From assembly GCA_035527715.1 (NCBI GenBank), contig DATKZY010000039.1, positions 1-26,581 of the forward strand: DNA of 26,581 nucleotides, given 5' to 3'. The position numbers and the translations under genes are program-made. Below are positions 1 to 8,611 of the stretch, piece after piece; positions within the stretch are counted from its first letter, which is position 1; every line of letters starts with the position of its first letter. The stretch is from DSUN01 sp035527715 (lineage in GTDB: Bacteria; Planctomycetota; PUPC01; DSUN01). The notes beneath the pieces are model-generated. The model was given only the letters and a program-made list of their open reading frames with translations. It was not told the origin of the DNA and searched no databases.

Positions 1-754
1 CGAGCAACACATTCTCGGTGCCCGCCCGGCGGCCGGCCTCGTGGCCCGCGCCGTGGACGAGTGGCTCGATGGGCGTGCCCGTGCGAATGTAGAGCGCGCC
101 CACGCCCTTCGGGGCGTAGAGCTTGTGCCCCGCGACCGACAGCAGGTCCACGCCAAGCTCCTGCACGTCGGTTGCGATCTTGCCGACCGATTGCGCGGCG
201 TCGGTGTGGACGAGCACGCCCGCCTCGCGCGCGATCTGGGCGATCTCGCGGACCGGCTGGACCGTGCCCACCTCGTTGTTCGCGTGCATCACGGAGACGA
301 GGATCGTCTGCGGCGTGATGGCCCGGCGGACGTCCTCGGGGTCCACCAGCCCCGTGCCGTCCACGGGCACATAGGTGACCTTGGCCCCGAGGCGTTCGAG
401 GAAGCGGCAGGGCTGGATGATGGCCGGGTGCTCGACGGCCGACGTGACGATATGGTTGCCGCGGTCGCGGAGGGCGAAGAAGACGCCCTTGAGGGCCTGG
501 TTGTTCGCCTCGCTGCCGCCGCTGGTGAAGACGATTTCGGCCGGGCACCCGGAGCTGGCGACGGGTCGGGCACCGAGCAGGCGGGCGACCTGGCCGCGGG
601 CGCGTTCGACGGCCTCCTTGGCGGGCCGGCCCGCCCAGTGGAGGCTCGAGGGATTGCCGTAGTGCTCGGCGAGGAACGGCCGCATCGCCTCGGCCACCTC
701 GGGCGCGATCGGCGTGCTCGCATTGAAGTCCAGGTAGATTCGCTCCGAAGGCAT
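1..754 (-). CDS. Cysteine desulfurase (NifS/IscS family), C-terminus off the window
   Basis: A PLP-dependent enzyme that removes sulfur from L-cysteine, giving alanine and an enzyme persulfide for Fe-S cluster or thio-modification pathways. The 251 codons present read as a class V aminotransferase fold. They show the N-terminal YLDFNAST segment, the cofactor-phosphate loop TSGGSEANN (78-85), the PLP-stacking His in VEHPAI (H109), HANNEVGT (157-163), the PLP-nitrogen Asp in HTDAAQS (D185) and the Schiff-base lysine in SVAGHKLYAPKG (K211). The ATG at 754 has a GAGGAG-like ribosome site upstream and begins exactly where family members begin. About 130 residues, including the catalytic-cysteine loop, lie beyond position 1, so IscS-like and NifS-like subtypes cannot be separated. 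The gene diverges from lysS and has its own promoter at 799-826. Confidence 0.95.
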   Translation of the reverse strand, partial: MPSERIYLDFNASTPIAPEVAEAMRPFLAEHYGNPSSLHWAGRPAKEAVERARGQVARLLGARPVASSGCPAEIVFTSGGSEANNQALKGVFFALRDRGNHIVTSAVEHPAIIQPCRFLERLGAKVTYVPVDGTGLVDPEDVRRAITPQTILVSVMHANNEVGTVQPVREIAQIAREAGVLVHTDAAQSVGKIATDVQELGVDLLSVAGHKLYAPKGVGALYIRTGTPIEPLVHGAGHEAGRRAGTENVLL

Positions 755-798
755 CGTCCTCTGCTCCTCGGCGGTCAGGGCGCTTCGCGCTCCTGGAT

Positions 799-826
799 AC
801 TCTACGCCGGACGCGGGGCGTGTCAA
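799..826 (-). promoter_or_regulatory. Sigma-70-type promoter of the cysteine desulfurase gene
   Basis: Read on the minus strand, a perfect -35 TTGACA (821-826) is followed after 16 bp by TAGAGT (799-804), a 4/6 match to the -10 box. It lies about 45 bp upstream of the ATG at 754. The same arrangement, TTGACA-16-TAGACT, occurs at 8750-8777, which supports a real promoter type in this genome. Confidence 0.6.
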
Positions 827-984
827 CTCCCGTTGCGGCGGGCGGCCGGGGGCATGGCCCCCTGTCGTGGCGACGTGGCCTGGGGGACCGGGCGATCGGT
901 CGGCCCTCCGGACGTAACATCAGGCCAGACGGATGGTTATGGCAAGTCTGGGCTTGCGGGGCGGTGCGGGTGCCCTCGACAAGT

Positions 985-1029
985 CTCAGAATGCCAAGCT
1001 CTCTCTCGCGCGGGGGTTGGCATTGTGAG
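985..1029. repeat. Palindromic repeat, TTGGCATT family, copy 1
   Basis: The left arm CTCAGAATGCCAA (985-997) and right arm TTGGCATTGTGAG (1017-1029) pair at 12 of 13 positions around a 19-nt GC-rich loop. It shares its arm sequence with the copy at 1065-1106, so the pair is a dispersed palindrome family rather than two chance hairpins. It is in the divergent spacer between the cysteine desulfurase gene and lysS. Confidence 0.8.
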
Positions 1030-1064
1030 CAAATCGCCGATCCGGGCTCGTCCGGCGGGGGATT

Positions 1065-1106
1065 CACAGAATGCCAACCCCTGAGAGGGGGAGTTGGCAT
1101 TCTGTG
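1065..1106. repeat. Palindromic repeat, TTGGCATT family, copy 2
   Basis: A perfect 14-bp inverted repeat: CACAGAATGCCAAC (1065-1078) against GTTGGCATTCTGTG (1093-1106). The 14-nt centre contains a second small stem (CCCT/AGGG). It is 36 nt from copy 1 in the same orientation. It has no T-tract and lies upstream of both neighbouring promoters, so it is not an obvious terminator for either gene. Confidence 0.85.
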
Positions 1107-1155
1107 ATTGTGTGAGGCGGCGAGGGCAGTGGGCCGGCTCGGGGTCGAGCGGGAC

Positions 1156-1183
1156 TTGATCGCATCGGGTGCGCGGGTAAAAT
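1156..1183 (+). promoter_or_regulatory. Sigma-70-type promoter of lysS
   Basis: TTGATC (1156-1161), a 16-bp spacer, then TAAAAT (1178-1183, 5/6 to consensus). It lies 42 bp upstream of the lysS ATG, leaving a leader of about 35 nt that contains the strong AAGGAGG ribosome site at 1215-1221. Confidence 0.55.
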
Positions 1184-1225
1184 GGGTGTTGAGGGATCGC
1201 AGACGGGAGCGACCAAGGAGGATTC

Positions 1226-2673
<1,448 letters not shown>

Positions 2674-2677
<4 letters not shown>

Positions 2678-4290
2678 AGAAACACATCGAGCCGCGCCGT
2701 TACCTGCTCCACTTCGACAGCCACGAGCTGCCGCAGCGGTTCGTGGACGTGTTGGTGATCGGCAGCGGGGTGGCGGGGCTGAGTGCCGCGCTCGCCGCCA
2801 GCCGCCACACCGACGTGTTGCTGGTGAGCAAGGACGAGTTGCGCGAGAGCAACACCCAGTACGCCCAGGGCGGCGTGGCCGCCGTGTGGGCCGCGACGGA
2901 CAGCTTCCAGGCCCACATCAAGGACACCCTCACGGTCGGCCAGGGCATCTGCGACCCGGAGGCCGTCGAGTCGATCGTCCGCGAGGGGCCGGCGCGCATC
3001 CGCGAGCTGGTGGCGGCGGGCGCCCAGTTCGACCGCGACGGCGCCGGCTTCAACCTCACGCGCGAGGGCGGCCACTCGCAGGCCCGCATCCTCCACGCGC
3101 AGGGCGACGCCACGGGCGCCGAGATCGAGCGCACGCTCCTCCAGCAGGTGCCCGCCGCGCCCCGCATCCGCTGCCTCGACCACACGTTTGTCGTGGACCT
3201 GCTCACCGACGGGGGCGAGTGCCTGGGCGCCCTGCTCTCCAGCCAGACCCAGGGCCTCACGGTCGTGTGGGCGAAGCAGACGGTCCTGGCCAGCGGCGGC
3301 CTGGGCCAGCTCTACCGCGAGACCACGAACCCCGAAGTCGCCACGGGCGACGGCATCGCCATGGCCTACCGGGCCGGCGCCGTGCTCCAGGACATGGAGT
3401 TCATCCAGTTCCACCCGACCACGCTCTACATCGCGGGGGCCTCGCGCTGGCTGGTCTCGGAGACGCTGCGGGGCGAGGGGGCCTACCTGGTGAACAGCCG
3501 GGGCGAGCGCTTCATGCCGCGCTACCACCCCGACGCCGAGCTGGCCCCCCGCGACGTCGTGTCGCGCGCCATCGTGGCCGAGATGCGGGCCACGGGCGCC
3601 ACCCACGTGCGCCTCGACCTCCGCCACCTCGACGCCACACACGTCCGCGAGCGCTTCCCCACCATCGCGCGCGTCTGCGCACAGTTCGAGCTCGACCTCG
3701 CCGAGGACCTCATCCCCGTCCGCCCCAGCGCCCACTACATGGTCGGCGGCGTGCGGGTGGACCTCCAGGCCCGCACGTCGCTGCCGCGCCTGTGGGCCTG
3801 CGGCGAGTGCGCCTGCTCGGGGCTCCACGGCGCCAACCGCCTCGGCAGCAACTCGCTCCTCGAGGGCCTCGTGCTGGGCCACCGCGCCGGCGACGCCGTG
3901 GGCCGCCGCGCCGCCGCGGACCTTGCCGAAGTGACGCCCCGCCCCATCCGGGCCGAGGTGCTCGCCAGCCACGAGGACGGGCTGGACCTCCGCGACGTGT
4001 CGAACTCGCTCAAGAGCCTCATGTGGCGCCACGTCGGCATCGAGCGCAACGAGGGCCTCCTCGCCGAGGCCGAGGAAAGCATTGATTTCTGGTGCCGTTA
4101 CGTCATGGCCAAGGAGTTCCACTTCCAGAGCGGCTGGGAGATTCAGAACCTCCTCACCCTGGCCAAAATCGTCACCGTCGCCGCGCGCATGCGGCAGGAG
4201 TCGCGCGGCGTCCACTTCCGCAGCGACTTCCCGCACACCGACGACGCGCGCTGGAAGACCCACACCACCTTCCAGCGCCCCCAGGAGTGA
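2674..4290 (+). CDS. nadB: L-aspartate oxidase
   Basis: A flavoenzyme that oxidises L-aspartate to iminoaspartate, the first step of bacterial de novo NAD synthesis; the product normally passes to quinolinate synthase NadA. The 538 residues follow the fumarate reductase/succinate dehydrogenase flavoprotein plan. They show the dinucleotide fold VLVIGSGVAGLSAAL (about 27-40), NTQYAQGGVAAVW, GGHSQARILHAQGDATG, FIQFHPTTLY, SETLRGEGAYLVN, the capping-domain HYMVGGVRVD and the FAD-binding ACSGLHGANRLGSNSLLE, then a helical C-terminal domain. Aspartate oxidase rather than a succinate dehydrogenase subunit is chosen because of the length and the absence of SDH partners. No nadA or nadC is visible in this window, and the gene is coupled instead to lysS by a 4-bp overlap. 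Confidence 0.96.
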
Positions 4291-4342
4291 TTCTTCCCTT
4301 TCCCCTTTTGCCTTTCGCCCTTTGCCTTTTGCCTTTTGCCTT
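4291..4342 (+). repeat. Pyrimidine-rich CCTTTTG tandem tract
   Basis: The nadB-to-cyclodeaminase gap is almost pure pyrimidine and consists of imperfect copies of CCTTTTG/CCCTTTG. It ends just before the TAGGAGA ribosome site of the next gene. It is sharply unlike the surrounding GC-rich codons. It is not a Rho-independent terminator (no stem), and transcription through it is presumably needed for the downstream gene. Confidence 0.7.
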
Positions 4343-4355
4343 GTAGGAGACTTCC

Positions 4356-4994
4356 GTGTATCGCACCGGGCCGGTCGAAAAGTACCTTGCCGATGCCGCG
4401 GCGGGCCTTCCCGCCCCGGGCGGCGGCAGCGTGAGTGCGCTGGCCGGGGCGCTCGGCGCCTCGATGGCCTGCATGGCCGCCAACTTCACCGTCGGCAAGA
4501 AGAAGTTCGCCGCCGTCGAGGTCGAGGCCCGCGCCCTCCTCGCCCAGTGCGAGGCGGGCTGCAAGGACCTCCTCGAGCTGATGGACCGCGACGTGGCGGC
4601 CTACGGCACGGTCAGCGCCGCCTACGGCATGCCCAGGGACACCGAGGAGCAGAAGGCGGCCCGCACGGCAGCCCTCCAGGACGCCCTCCAGGTCGCCCTC
4701 GCCGAGCCGCTCGCCGCGTTCCGCCGGTGCCTCGAGCTCATCGGGCTGCTCGACAGGCTGGTCGAGGTGGCCAACCCGAACCTCATCAGCGACGTGGGGG
4801 TGGCGGCCATCCTCCTCGAGGCCGCGCTGCGCGGGGCCAAGATCAACGTCGAGATCAACCTCGCGTCGCTCAAGGACGCCGCGTTCGTGGCCGAGACCCG
4901 CAAGGAGATCGAGGACGGGGCGGCCGAGGCCGCGCGCACTGCCGCCAGCGTCGCCCAGCGCGTCTACCGGAAAATGGGCTGGCCCCCCGCGTGA
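4356..4994 (+). CDS. Cyclodeaminase/cyclohydrolase family protein (FTCD-C/FchA-like)
   Basis: A soluble all-helical protein of 212 residues that matches the formiminotransferase-cyclodeaminase C-terminal family by motif. It shows the N-terminal glycine-rich loop PAPGGGSVSALAGALG (about 19-34), then ANFTVGKKKF and the helical segment NPNLISDVGVAAILLEAALRGAKINVEINL. Family members either deaminate 5-formimino-tetrahydrofolate or hydrolyse 5,10-methenyl-tetrahydrofolate; the sequence alone does not decide which, and no histidine-degradation neighbour is present. The start is GTG at 4356, six nt after TAGGAGA; no ATG fits as well. It lies in the lysS-nadB run. Confidence 0.88.
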   Translation: MYRTGPVEKYLADAAAGLPAPGGGSVSALAGALGASMACMAANFTVGKKKFAAVEVEARALLAQCEAGCKDLLELMDRDVAAYGTVSAAYGMPRDTEEQKAARTAALQDALQVALAEPLAAFRRCLELIGLLDRLVEVANPNLISDVGVAAILLEAALRGAKINVEINLASLKDAAFVAETRKEIEDGAAEAARTAASVAQRVYRKMGWPPA

Positions 4995-5017
4995 CGAGCC
5001 GGGAGCGAAGAAGGATC

Positions 5018-5144
5018 TCAACCACGGAGACACGGAGCACACAGAGAAGGCACGCAGAAGACCGGTGTGAATCGGGTCTGAGACCCCACGATCGTCTTGC
5101 TCTTCTCCGCGACTTCTCCGTGCTCTCCGTGTCTCCGTGGTGAA
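5018..5144. repeat. Palindromic element, ACCACGGAGACACGGAG arms
   Basis: A perfect 17-nt inverted repeat, ACCACGGAGACACGGAG at 5021-5037 and its complement at 5125-5141. Weaker arm pairing (ACAGAGAAG / CTTCTCCG) continues inward around a non-repetitive core of roughly 60 nt. It fills most of the gap between two plus-strand genes. It encodes nothing credible and has no T-tract. I take it as a non-autonomous repeat, MITE-like or REP-like. Confidence 0.85.
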
Positions 5145-5171
5145 CCTGCTCCGAGGAACAAGAGGACGCTG

Positions 5172-5660
5172 ATGGAATGGAATCTTGCGAAGGGCCGCCG
5201 CGTGTGCGTGTGCGGGCGCGAGCTGGCCGAGAACGAGGCCTACTACGCGGCCCTCTACGAGCAGGGCGAGGAATTCGTCCGCCGCGACTACTGCGCCCCC
5301 TGCTGGGAGAAGGCGAAGGACGAGGGCGGCGTGTTCTCCTTCTGGAGAACCGCCGTCCCACCCAAGGAGCAGAAGCGGCGCCTCTTCGCCGACGACGAGG
5401 TGCTGCTCGACTTCTTCTTTCGCCTCGAGGGCGCCGAGGAGGAGCAGAAGCGCCACTTCTTCTACCTCCTGGGCCTCATCCTCATGCGCAAGAAGCTCCT
5501 GAAGTTCGACGACATCGAGCGCCGCGACGACCAGGAGTTCCTCTGCCTCCGCGTGCCGCGCGAGGACCGCGTCGTCCGCGTGCCCGATCCCAGGCTCACC
5601 GACGAGCAGATCGAGGCCCTCAAGGGCCAGCTCTCCGAAATCCTTGACTTTCAAGTGTAG
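5172..5660 (+). CDS. Conserved-looking hypothetical protein with a Cys-rich N-terminal zinc-site candidate
   Basis: A 162-residue cytoplasmic protein of unknown function. Near the N-terminus is a CVCGRE segment and about 30 residues later CAPCW; the paired Cys-x-Cys and Cys-x-x-Cys suggest a small zinc ribbon or treble clef, though Zn binding is inferred. A charged helical middle follows (VLLDFFFRLEGAEEEQKRHFFYLLGLILMRKKLLKF) and a C-terminal segment DEQIEALKGQLSEILDF. An upstream in-frame start at 5097 falls inside the palindrome, so I place the start at ATG 5172 after AGAGGA. There is no signal peptide. It is co-oriented with the 56-residue gene that follows. Confidence 0.8.
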   Translation: MEWNLAKGRRVCVCGRELAENEAYYAALYEQGEEFVRRDYCAPCWEKAKDEGGVFSFWRTAVPPKEQKRRLFADDEVLLDFFFRLEGAEEEQKRHFFYLLGLILMRKKLLKFDDIERRDDQEFLCLRVPREDRVVRVPDPRLTDEQIEALKGQLSEILDFQV

Positions 5661-5713
5661 GGCGTGCATACTTGCACACCGTCCCCACGAGACACGGAAC
5701 AAAGGAGCCCGCC

Positions 5714-5884
5714 ATGAAGATCGAAGACCTCGCCCATCGCATCGCCGGCGAAGCCCTCACCCTGCTCGAGAAGAAGTACCACTACCGCATCGCCGAAGAC
5801 CACAAGAAGGACATCCAGAACAGCATCCGCAAGAACCTCAACCAGCTCCTCAAGGAAGCCAGCGAGACACCGCCCGCCGAGTAG
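5714..5884 (+). CDS. Small hypothetical protein, 56 residues
   Basis: A short, charged, helix-rich protein (MKIEDLAHRIAGEALTLLE...). The ATG at 5714 has AAAGGAG at 5701-5707, seven nt upstream, and codon use matches its neighbours, which makes it a credible gene despite its size. The stop is 10 bp before the next start, whose ribosome site is in that gap. No domain recognised. The lysine/asparagine-rich centre (EDHKKDIQNSIRKNLNQLL) looks like a nucleic-acid or protein-binding helix, but this is only an impression. Confidence 0.7.
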   Translation: MKIEDLAHRIAGEALTLLEKKYHYRIAEDHKKDIQNSIRKNLNQLLKEASETPPAE

Positions 5885-5894
5885 GAGGCCCGCC

Positions 5895-6980
5895 ATGGCC
5901 CGCCTGTTCGGGAAAACCTATACCCGCGAGCAACTCCTCCGCCGCGTGGGCGACCTCTCGCAGCTCGGCGGCACGCGGCTCGTCGAGCTGCTCGACGGCA
6001 ATCAGCGCGGCGTCCGCGCCGTCGACTTCGCCACCGGCTCTGGCCTTGCCTTCACCGTCCTTCTCGACCGGGGCATGGACATCTACAATGCCTCGCACTG
6101 CGGGCGCTCGCTCGCCTGGCACGGCATGCCGGGCGCGGTGCACCCTGCGTTCTTCGAGCCCCAGGGCCTGGGCTTCCTCCGCACGTTCGAGGGCGGGTTG
6201 CTGTGCACCTGCGGCCTCACCTACGCCGGCGCCCCGTGCACCGACGAGGGCGAGGAGCTGGGCCTCCACGGCCGGGTGTCCCACACCCCCGCCCGAAGCG
6301 TCTCCCTTGACGCACGGTGGGACGGCGACGAGTACGACTTCTGGGCCAAGGGCTCGATGCGCGAGGCGCGGGTGTTCGGCCCCAACGTCGTCCTCACCCG
6401 CACCGTGCGGGCGCGCCTGGGCGAGAGCCGCCTCTTCGTCGAGGACCGCATCACGAACGAGGGCTTCGAGCCCCAGCCCCTCATGGTCCTCTACCACATC
6501 AACGCCGGCTTCCCGGTGGTGGACAAGGGGGCCGAGCTGATCGCCCCGAGCCGGAAGGCCGACCCGGTGACCGACTACGCGGCGAAGCTGGCCGACCGCT
6601 GGCACCTCTTCGACGCCCCGACGCCCGGCGTGCCCGAGGCCTGCTACCGCCACACCCTTGCCGCCGAGCGCGACGGCACGACCTTCGTCGCCCTCGTCAA
6701 CCGCAAGCTCGACGGCGGCTTCGGCTACTACGTCCAGTGGAACCGCCGCCAGCTCCCCCACTTCACCGAGTGGAAGATGATGGGCGAGGGCATGTACGTC
6801 GTCGGCACCGAGCCGTGCCTCATGCCCCTCTACCCCCGCTCCGAGCTGCGCAAGGCGGGCAAGCTCCCCTTCCTCCAGCCGGGCGAGGAGCGTCTCATCC
6901 AGCTCGAGATCGGCGTCGTCGAAGGCCCCAAACACATCCGCGCCCTCGAGCGCCGTTGCCGCCATGCGGCCCGTCGCTGA
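5895..6980 (+). CDS. DUF4432 family aldose-1-epimerase-like protein
   Basis: A 361-residue beta-sandwich protein of the galactose-mutarotase-like superfamily, DUF4432 branch. Recognisable segments are DLSQLGGTRLVELLDG, LDRGMDIYNASHCGRSLAW, FLRTFEGGLLCTCGLTYAG, ELGLHGRVSHTPA with the conserved His in LHGR, VLYHINAGFPVVD, and a C-terminal YYVQWNRRQLPHFTEWKMMG...VGTEPC. Family members are thought to bind or epimerise sugars; the exact substrate is unknown. The ATG at 5895 follows TAGGAGG with a 7-nt gap. There is no signal peptide, so it is probably cytoplasmic. It is the last gene before the large nested palindrome and may end the lysS transcription unit. Confidence 0.9.
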   Translation: MARLFGKTYTREQLLRRVGDLSQLGGTRLVELLDGNQRGVRAVDFATGSGLAFTVLLDRGMDIYNASHCGRSLAWHGMPGAVHPAFFEPQGLGFLRTFEGGLLCTCGLTYAGAPCTDEGEELGLHGRVSHTPARSVSLDARWDGDEYDFWAKGSMREARVFGPNVVLTRTVRARLGESRLFVEDRITNEGFEPQPLMVLYHINAGFPVVDKGAELIAPSRKADPVTDYAAKLADRWHLFDAPTPGVPEACYRHTLAAERDGTTFVALVNRKLDGGFGYYVQWNRRQLPHFTEWKMMGEGMYVVGTEPCLMPLYPRSELRKAGKLPFLQPGEERLIQLEIGVVEGPKHIRALERRCRHAARR

Positions 6981-7032
6981 GTACGCCGCCCCGCAAGAAA
7001 GCGGACAAGTTCCGGATGTCTTGCGGCCCTCC

Positions 7033-7231
7033 TCCCGAAGGGAGGACAGGATCTAGCCGGCGGCTTCAGCCGCCGGTTGGCGACGCCGCAAACACGGAAA
7101 GTCCCGAAGGGACGACAGAATGGACCGCCCTCTGGGCGCAACCGCCTCTGCCGTCCCTTTGGGACTGGCGGGGGGGTGCTCCGCGATCCGGCGGCTGAAG
7201 CCGCCGGCTAAATCCTGTTGTCCCTTCGGGA
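7033..7231. repeat. Nested palindromic element of about 200 bp
   Basis: Outer arms 7033-7076 and 7188-7231 are inverted copies matching at about 41 of 44 positions. Each arm itself contains the palindromes GCCGGCGGCTTCAGCCGCC and TCCCGAAGGGA. Inside lies a second inverted pair, 7100-7118 (AGTCCCGAAGGGACGACAG) against 7148-7166, matching at 17 of 19. There is no plausible protein in either direction. It occupies most of the 333-bp gap before the methyltransferase gene. A mobile, non-autonomous palindromic element is the simplest reading; I see no transposase. Confidence 0.88.
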
Positions 7232-7313
7232 CAGGGCCAGGAAGCCAAAGCCGCCGTTATTGTCCCCTTTCCTGTGGGGCCGTGTGCTGGGGGAACCAGA
7301 GGCCCGTTGCGGA

Positions 7314-8219
7314 ATGAGCAAGACCTCGGCCAAGACGCACGACCCCATTGATGCCTTTGTGAACCAGGTTCACTGCGGTGATGTGCTCCAGGTGATGCGG
7401 CAATTGCCGTCCGACGCTGTCCACCTCATCGTCACCAGTCCGCCCTACTGGAATCTCATAGACTATGGGGTCGAGGGGCAGATCGGCCAGTCGGGCTACG
7501 AGAAGTACCTGGCCGACCTTCTCGACGTGTGGGCCGAGGCGGAACGCGTGCTCGTGCCCAACGGGAAGCTGGCCATCAACACCGCCATCGTCCCCGTGCC
7601 CAAGAGCGTGGACAGCGGCTCCCACACGCGGCAACTGAAGAACCTCAATAACGACATCGAGTTCACCATCCTCCGCGGCGGCCGCTGCTCGCTTCAGCGC
7701 TACAGCCTCTTCGTGTGGCAGAAGCAGACCAGCGTGAAGATGTTCGGCAGCTACCCCCACCCGCCGAACCTCTACGAGGACAACACGGTCGAGTTCATCA
7801 ACGTCTTCGTGAAGCCTGGGAAACCGCGCCGGCTGCCCAAGCCGGTCAAGGAGGCGAGCAGGCTCTCCCAGGACGAGTGGCTGAACCTCACGATGCAGAT
7901 CTGGCCAATCTACCCGGAGGACGTGGCCCGCGCGGGCGGGCACCCCGCGCCGTTCCCCGTCCTCCTCCCGCAGCGCCTCATCCGCATGTACACGTTCGCC
8001 GCGGTGCCCGAGGCGGATTTCCCTGGGGACGTCGTGCTCGACCCCTTCTGCGGCACGGGCGCCACATGCGTGGCCGCCAAGGCCACCGCCCGCCGCTACA
8101 TCGGCATTGACCTGAACCCGGAGTTCTGCGAGTTTGCCCGGCGCCGCCTCGCCGGGCAGATGCCCAGCGTGGCGTCCATCCAGGTCCCCCGCGTGAGGCT
8201 CAAGCCCGGTTCCCGGTAG
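7314..8219 (+). CDS. Solitary DNA methyltransferase, beta class (N4-cytosine or N6-adenine)
   Basis: Transfers a methyl group from S-adenosylmethionine to an exocyclic amino group in a DNA recognition site. The catalytic motif IV TSPPYW (41-46) precedes the SAM-binding motif I DPFCGTGAT (243-251), followed by RRYIGIDLN; this IV-before-I order defines the beta class. SPPY fits N4-cytosine enzymes and some N6-adenine enzymes. At 301 residues it is a compact type II-like protein. The ATG at 7314 gives the family-like N-terminus; an earlier in-frame start at 7218 is rejected because it lies inside the palindrome. Only a weak ribosome site is visible. There is no restriction endonuclease next to it, so it looks like an orphan regulatory or epigenetic enzyme, or a remnant of a restriction system. 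Confidence 0.92.
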   Translation: MSKTSAKTHDPIDAFVNQVHCGDVLQVMRQLPSDAVHLIVTSPPYWNLIDYGVEGQIGQSGYEKYLADLLDVWAEAERVLVPNGKLAINTAIVPVPKSVDSGSHTRQLKNLNNDIEFTILRGGRCSLQRYSLFVWQKQTSVKMFGSYPHPPNLYEDNTVEFINVFVKPGKPRRLPKPVKEASRLSQDEWLNLTMQIWPIYPEDVARAGGHPAPFPVLLPQRLIRMYTFAAVPEADFPGDVVLDPFCGTGATCVAAKATARRYIGIDLNPEFCEFARRRLAGQMPSVASIQVPRVRLKPGSR

Positions 8220-8225
8220 AACGTG

Positions 8226-8260
8226 AGCGGCCGGCGCCTGGGGGCCAGGCGCCGGCCGCT
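8226..8260. terminator. GC-rich hairpin, probable bidirectional terminator
   Basis: A perfect 16-bp stem, AGCGGCCGGCGCCTGG (8226-8241) with its complement at 8245-8260, closes a 3-nt loop. It sits 6 nt after the methyltransferase stop and about 33 nt after the end of the convergent minus-strand gene. There is no strong U-tract on either strand, so termination efficiency is uncertain, but position and stem strength fit a shared terminator. Confidence 0.72.
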
Positions 8261-8293
8261 GTATTGTCTCGAAGCAGAGGAGACGCATCCGCG

Positions 8294-8551
8294 CTACTTC
8301 GCGGCTTCCTCCTTCAGCTTCTTCTCGTACTCGGCCTTGCAGCGCGCGGCTTCGGCCTCGGCTTTCGCCTTGCCGGTGATGCCGCTCTTGAGAACGGTCA
8401 CGACGGGCTTGGTGGGCTTGGGGCCGCTGTCGCCGGCCTCCTTGAGGGCCTTCTCGTAGGCCTCGTTGAGGGCCTTCTTGCGCGCCTCGAGGGCCTTCGC
8501 GTCGAGGGCCTCAAACGTCACCTTCCCCGCCAGATCGGTCACTTGCACCAC
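8294..8551 (-). CDS. Body of a small secreted Ala/Lys-rich protein, now separated from its signal peptide
   Basis: An 85-codon open frame from a possible GTG at 8551. It encodes TDLAGKVTFEALDAKALEARKKALNEAYEKALKEAG and a C-terminal KAEAEAARCKAEYEKKLKEEAAK, a strongly helical, coiled-coil-like sequence with a Pro-rich hinge (GPKPTKPVV). No known domain. Upstream codons remain open in the same frame to 8594-8596 (TGA). A further 13 codons upstream, still in this frame, is a clean signal peptide (8609-8695). The GTG start has no convincing ribosome site, so this is most likely the downstream piece of a broken gene rather than an independent one. Confidence 0.55.
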   Translation of the reverse strand: MVQVTDLAGKVTFEALDAKALEARKKALNEAYEKALKEAGDSGPKPTKPVVTVLKSGITGKAKAEAEAARCKAEYEKKLKEEAAK

Positions 8552-8561
8552 GGTGTAGGAG

Positions 8562-8611
8562 GATGCACCATCCCCCGGCTTGCGGGTGGAGCCTCACCCG
8601 CTCGGCGGTCA
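8562..8611. repeat. Hairpin element inside the broken secreted-protein gene
   Basis: The core is GCGGGTG (8582-8588) pairing perfectly with CACCCGC (8595-8601) around a 6-nt loop, flanked by GC-rich sequence that does not look like coding sequence for a mature protein start. The outer limits are approximate, set by where the signal-peptide frame and the mature-protein frame stop making sense. Confidence 0.5.

Noticed and set aside
985..1106. CRISPR-like repeats
   Set aside because: Only two palindromes with different loops and one spacer; no array and no cas genes.
4291..4342. Rho-independent terminator after nadB
   Set aside because: The tract is pyrimidine-rich but has no stem before it.
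7218..7313. A 32-residue N-terminal extension of the methyltransferase
   Set aside because: It would start inside the arm of the nested palindrome and reads as arginine/proline-rich nonsense; ATG 7314 gives the normal N-terminus.
8582..8611. Selenocysteine (SECIS-like) readthrough: a hairpin lies just downstream of an in-frame TGA in the broken secreted-protein gene
   Set aside because: Two in-frame TGA codons would both need reading, the second lies inside the hairpin, the site is in the signal/mature junction rather than an active site, and no Sec machinery is visible. An inserted palindrome explains it better.
8594..8611. Genome-wide recoding of TGA
   Set aside because: lysS, mlaD, GH38 and other genes here end at TGA at the expected family length, so TGA is a normal stop.
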